From: Candidatus Nanopelagicales bacterium
GTDB taxonomy: Bacteria > Actinomycetota > Actinomycetes > S36-B12 > GCA-2699445
Assembly: GCA_037045355.1 (NCBI GenBank)
Contig: JBAOHO010000029.1
Location: 62,001-126,000 of the forward strand
Length of the DNA stretch: 64,000 nucleotides
Direction of reading: 5' to 3'
The translations under genes and the position numbers were made by a program. The notes below the pieces were generated by a model. The model saw only the letters and a program-made list of their open reading frames with translations. It was not told the DNA's origin and ran no database searches. Shown one piece after another: positions 62,513 through 64,000 of the stretch. How positions within the stretch are numbered: the stretch's first letter is position 1; each line of letters begins with the position of its first letter.

Positions 62513-63099
62513 CTCCGAGCGTTCCAGTGACTGATCACATGCTGTTCGTGTTCGAAGCCCAGAGCGCTGAGTCCACCAGCGTCCAGCGCGAACAGCCGAC
62601 CGTCCACGGCGGGCAGGTCCAGCCAGGTGGCAGTCAGAATTCGCAGCAGATGCCCATGCGCCACGAGCGCCACGTCCTGATCGCTCGCAATGACGGTCAG
62701 GGCTCGGTCCAAGACCCTGCGCGCCCGCTGTGCCACCTGTTCAGGTTGTTCACCGGGGGTATCCCCGGGAGGTATTGGGTCGCGCCAGATCGTCCACTGG
62801 GGGTCACCCAACTCAGCACGAATGTCGGCGGTGCGCCGACCTTCGTATGCGCCGTAGTCCCACTCCAGAAGGTCGGGATCAGTCTCACCGGTCAATCCCG
62901 CCAATCGAGCGGTCTCCTGCGCTCGCCCCAATGGGCTGATCAGCACCAGTCCGAACGATCGGCCCGCCAGGTGAGGAGACAGTCTGGCGGCATCGGAGCG
63001 GCCCTTCTCAGTGAGCGGTAGGTCGGTCCTCCCAGTGTGCTGCCCGCTACGACTCCACTCTGTCTCGCCGTGACGGACCAGTACGATCAGGCCGGGCAT
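62506..63099 (-). CDS. Histidine phosphatase (phosphoglycerate-mutase-like)
   Basis: 197 aa. Catalytic histidine in LIVLVRHGETEWSRSGQ, conserved SPLGRAQETARLAG, acid DLLEWDYGAYEG, and second histidine VALVAHGHLLRIL. Substrate unknown. The ATG at 63099 overlaps the gpsA stop by one base. Confidence 0.93.
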   Translation of the reverse strand: MPGLIVLVRHGETEWSRSGQHTGRTDLPLTEKGRSDAARLSPHLAGRSFGLVLISPLGRAQETARLAGLTGETDPDLLEWDYGAYEGRRTADIRAELGDPQWTIWRDPIPPGDTPGEQPEQVAQRARRVLDRALTVIASDQDVALVAHGHLLRILTATWLDLPAVDGRLFALDAGGLSALGFEHEQHVISHWNARSL

Positions 63100-64000
63100 C
63101 AGGCGCCTTGCCCCTGCTCCTCCCGCACCGGGCGGGACATCAACGCGGCCAGCATCTCTTTCGGAGCCATCCCGTCGCGGACGACACTCACGACCTGCTC
63201 GGTGATCGGCATCTCAACGTCGGCGTCTTGACCCATCTCCAGGATGGGCACGGCGCTCTTGACGCCCTCGCAGGTCTGTTTGGTGACTTCGATCGTCTCG
63301 GCCACGGAAAGACCTTTGCCGAGGTTCTCTCCGAACGTGCGGTTGCGTGACAGCGACGAACTACAGGTGGCGATCAGGTCGCCGATGCCCGCCAGTCCCA
63401 GGAATGTCATCGGGTTGGCGCTCAAGGCAACCCCTAGTCGCGACATTTCGGCGAGCCCGCGTGTGATGAGAGCAGCCTGGCTGTTCTCTCCGAAGCCCTG
63501 GCCGACCGCCATGCCGTTGGCGAGGGCGATGACGTTCTTGACAGCGCCACCAATCTCGACCCCGACGACATCGGTCGTGAAATAGGGGCGGAAGTAGTCG
63601 GTGCTCGACGCCAGCTGCAACTGCTGTGCGCGCCGTTCGTCGACACATGCGACCGTGGTCGCGGCAGGTTGCCGCTGCACGATCTCACGCGCCAGGTTCG
63701 GCCCGGACACGACAGCCACGCGATCGAGGGGCGCATCCGCGACTTCCGCCAACAGCTGCGACATCCGCAACTTCGTGCCCTGCTCGATTCCCTTCATCAA
63801 TGTGACGAGCAGAGCATCGGCCGGAACGTATGGCTTCCATGCGGTCAGGTTCTCCCGGACTGTCTGGGAGGGGATGGCGAGCACGACGATGTCGACACCG
63901 TCGAGTACCTCCTGCGGATCGAGCGAGCACCAGATCGTCGGCGGCAAATCGAGGCCTGGGTGATACACCTCATTGCGATGGTTGTCGTTGATGTCTGCGA
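63099..64000 (-). CDS. gpsA: Glycerol-3-phosphate dehydrogenase [NAD(P)+], 5' end outside the window
   Basis: Supplies sn-glycerol-3-phosphate for lipids. About 300 residues are visible: HRNEVYHPGLDLPPT, DIVVLAIPSQTVRENL, VSGPNLAREIVQRQPAA, GAVKNVIALANGMAVGQGFG (catalytic Lys), RGLAEMSRLG and GLAGIGDLIATC. The N-terminal nucleotide-binding glycine motif (about 35 residues) is beyond the right edge; the frame is open to 64000. Confidence 0.95.
   Translation of the reverse strand, partial: ADINDNHRNEVYHPGLDLPPTIWCSLDPQEVLDGVDIVVLAIPSQTVRENLTAWKPYVPADALLVTLMKGIEQGTKLRMSQLLAEVADAPLDRVAVVSGPNLAREIVQRQPAATTVACVDERRAQQLQLASSTDYFRPYFTTDVVGVEIGGAVKNVIALANGMAVGQGFGENSQAALITRGLAEMSRLGVALSANPMTFLGLAGIGDLIATCSSSLSRNRTFGENLGKGLSVAETIEVTKQTCEGVKSAVPILEMGQDADVEMPITEQVVSVVRDGMAPKEMLAALMSRPVREEQGQGA

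Overview
The window reads as a piece of chromosome from a high-GC actinobacterium (class Actinomycetes; order not resolvable from this sequence). Family content and gene order point there: SepH, DUF3159, DUF3710, DUF3093, DUF4193, DUF5998, a bifunctional GNAT/acyl-CoA synthetase, two TrkA proteins beside an APC permease, and the block dut–suhB–hemH, which resembles the mycobacterial Rv2689c–Rv2701c and Streptomyces SCO58xx neighbourhoods as I recall them. Coding density is very high, many genes overlap by 1–4 bp (ATGA, GTGA, TGATG), and GTG starts are common. I see no rRNA, tRNA, CRISPR array, insertion sequence or prophage. No gene-free stretch exceeds 300 bp; the longest is about 267 bp, between mutM and the small gene upstream of smc.

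Layout. (1) 1–20.8 kb, housekeeping: aconitase (cut by the left edge), an m5U RNA methyltransferase, an APC/KimA-like permease divergent from two TrkA proteins, a DUF3159/OB-fold pair, a small alpha/beta hydrolase, DUF3710, dUTPase, a thioesterase, DUF3093, DUF4235, DUF4193, gamma-carbonic anhydrase, SuhB, ferrochelatase, an MFS transporter, SepH, an alkaline-phosphatase-like protein, DUF5998 and GNAT-ACS. (2) 20.8–24.6 kb: topoisomerase IV subunit A and ornithine aminotransferase. (3) 24.7–28.3 kb, accessory operon: HTH/PocR-like regulator, sulfide:quinone reductase-like flavoprotein, DUF1641, single-cysteine TusE/DsrC protein and DsrE-family protein, closed by a clear hairpin. It looks like a sulfide/persulfide-handling unit. 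(4) 28.4–29.1 kb: a small four-cysteine secreted protein and a Nif11-type RiPP precursor with no maturation enzyme beside it. (5) 29.1–37.2 kb: metabolic and stress genes, a PrsW protease, GluQ-RS, FNR, beta-carbonic anhydrase and an orphan solute-binding lipoprotein. (6) 37.4–45.6 kb: topoisomerase IV subunit B, DUF7455, DUF456, an amidase, a PAS-GGDEF-EAL protein and FtsY. (7) 45.8–64 kb, replication/translation/envelope core on the minus strand: P450, smc, a 58-residue coiled-coil protein, mutM, rnc, rpmF, DUF177, a DivIVA-like coiled coil, coaD, rsmD, recG, a DAK2/FakA-like gene, (plus-strand rpmB and a DinB gene), thiL, ddl, a histidine phosphatase and gpsA (cut by the right edge).

Two things stand out structurally. 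First, at least five genes are followed by short tandem arrays (15–18 bp units, 4–7 copies) whose first unit is the gene's own 3' end including its stop codon. Each array has its own sequence, but the architecture is the same. Second, recG and the neighbouring DAK2 gene carry six frame breaks within about 3.9 kb, while nearly every other gene in the window is intact. This fits either local base-calling/assembly errors or two adjacent decayed genes.
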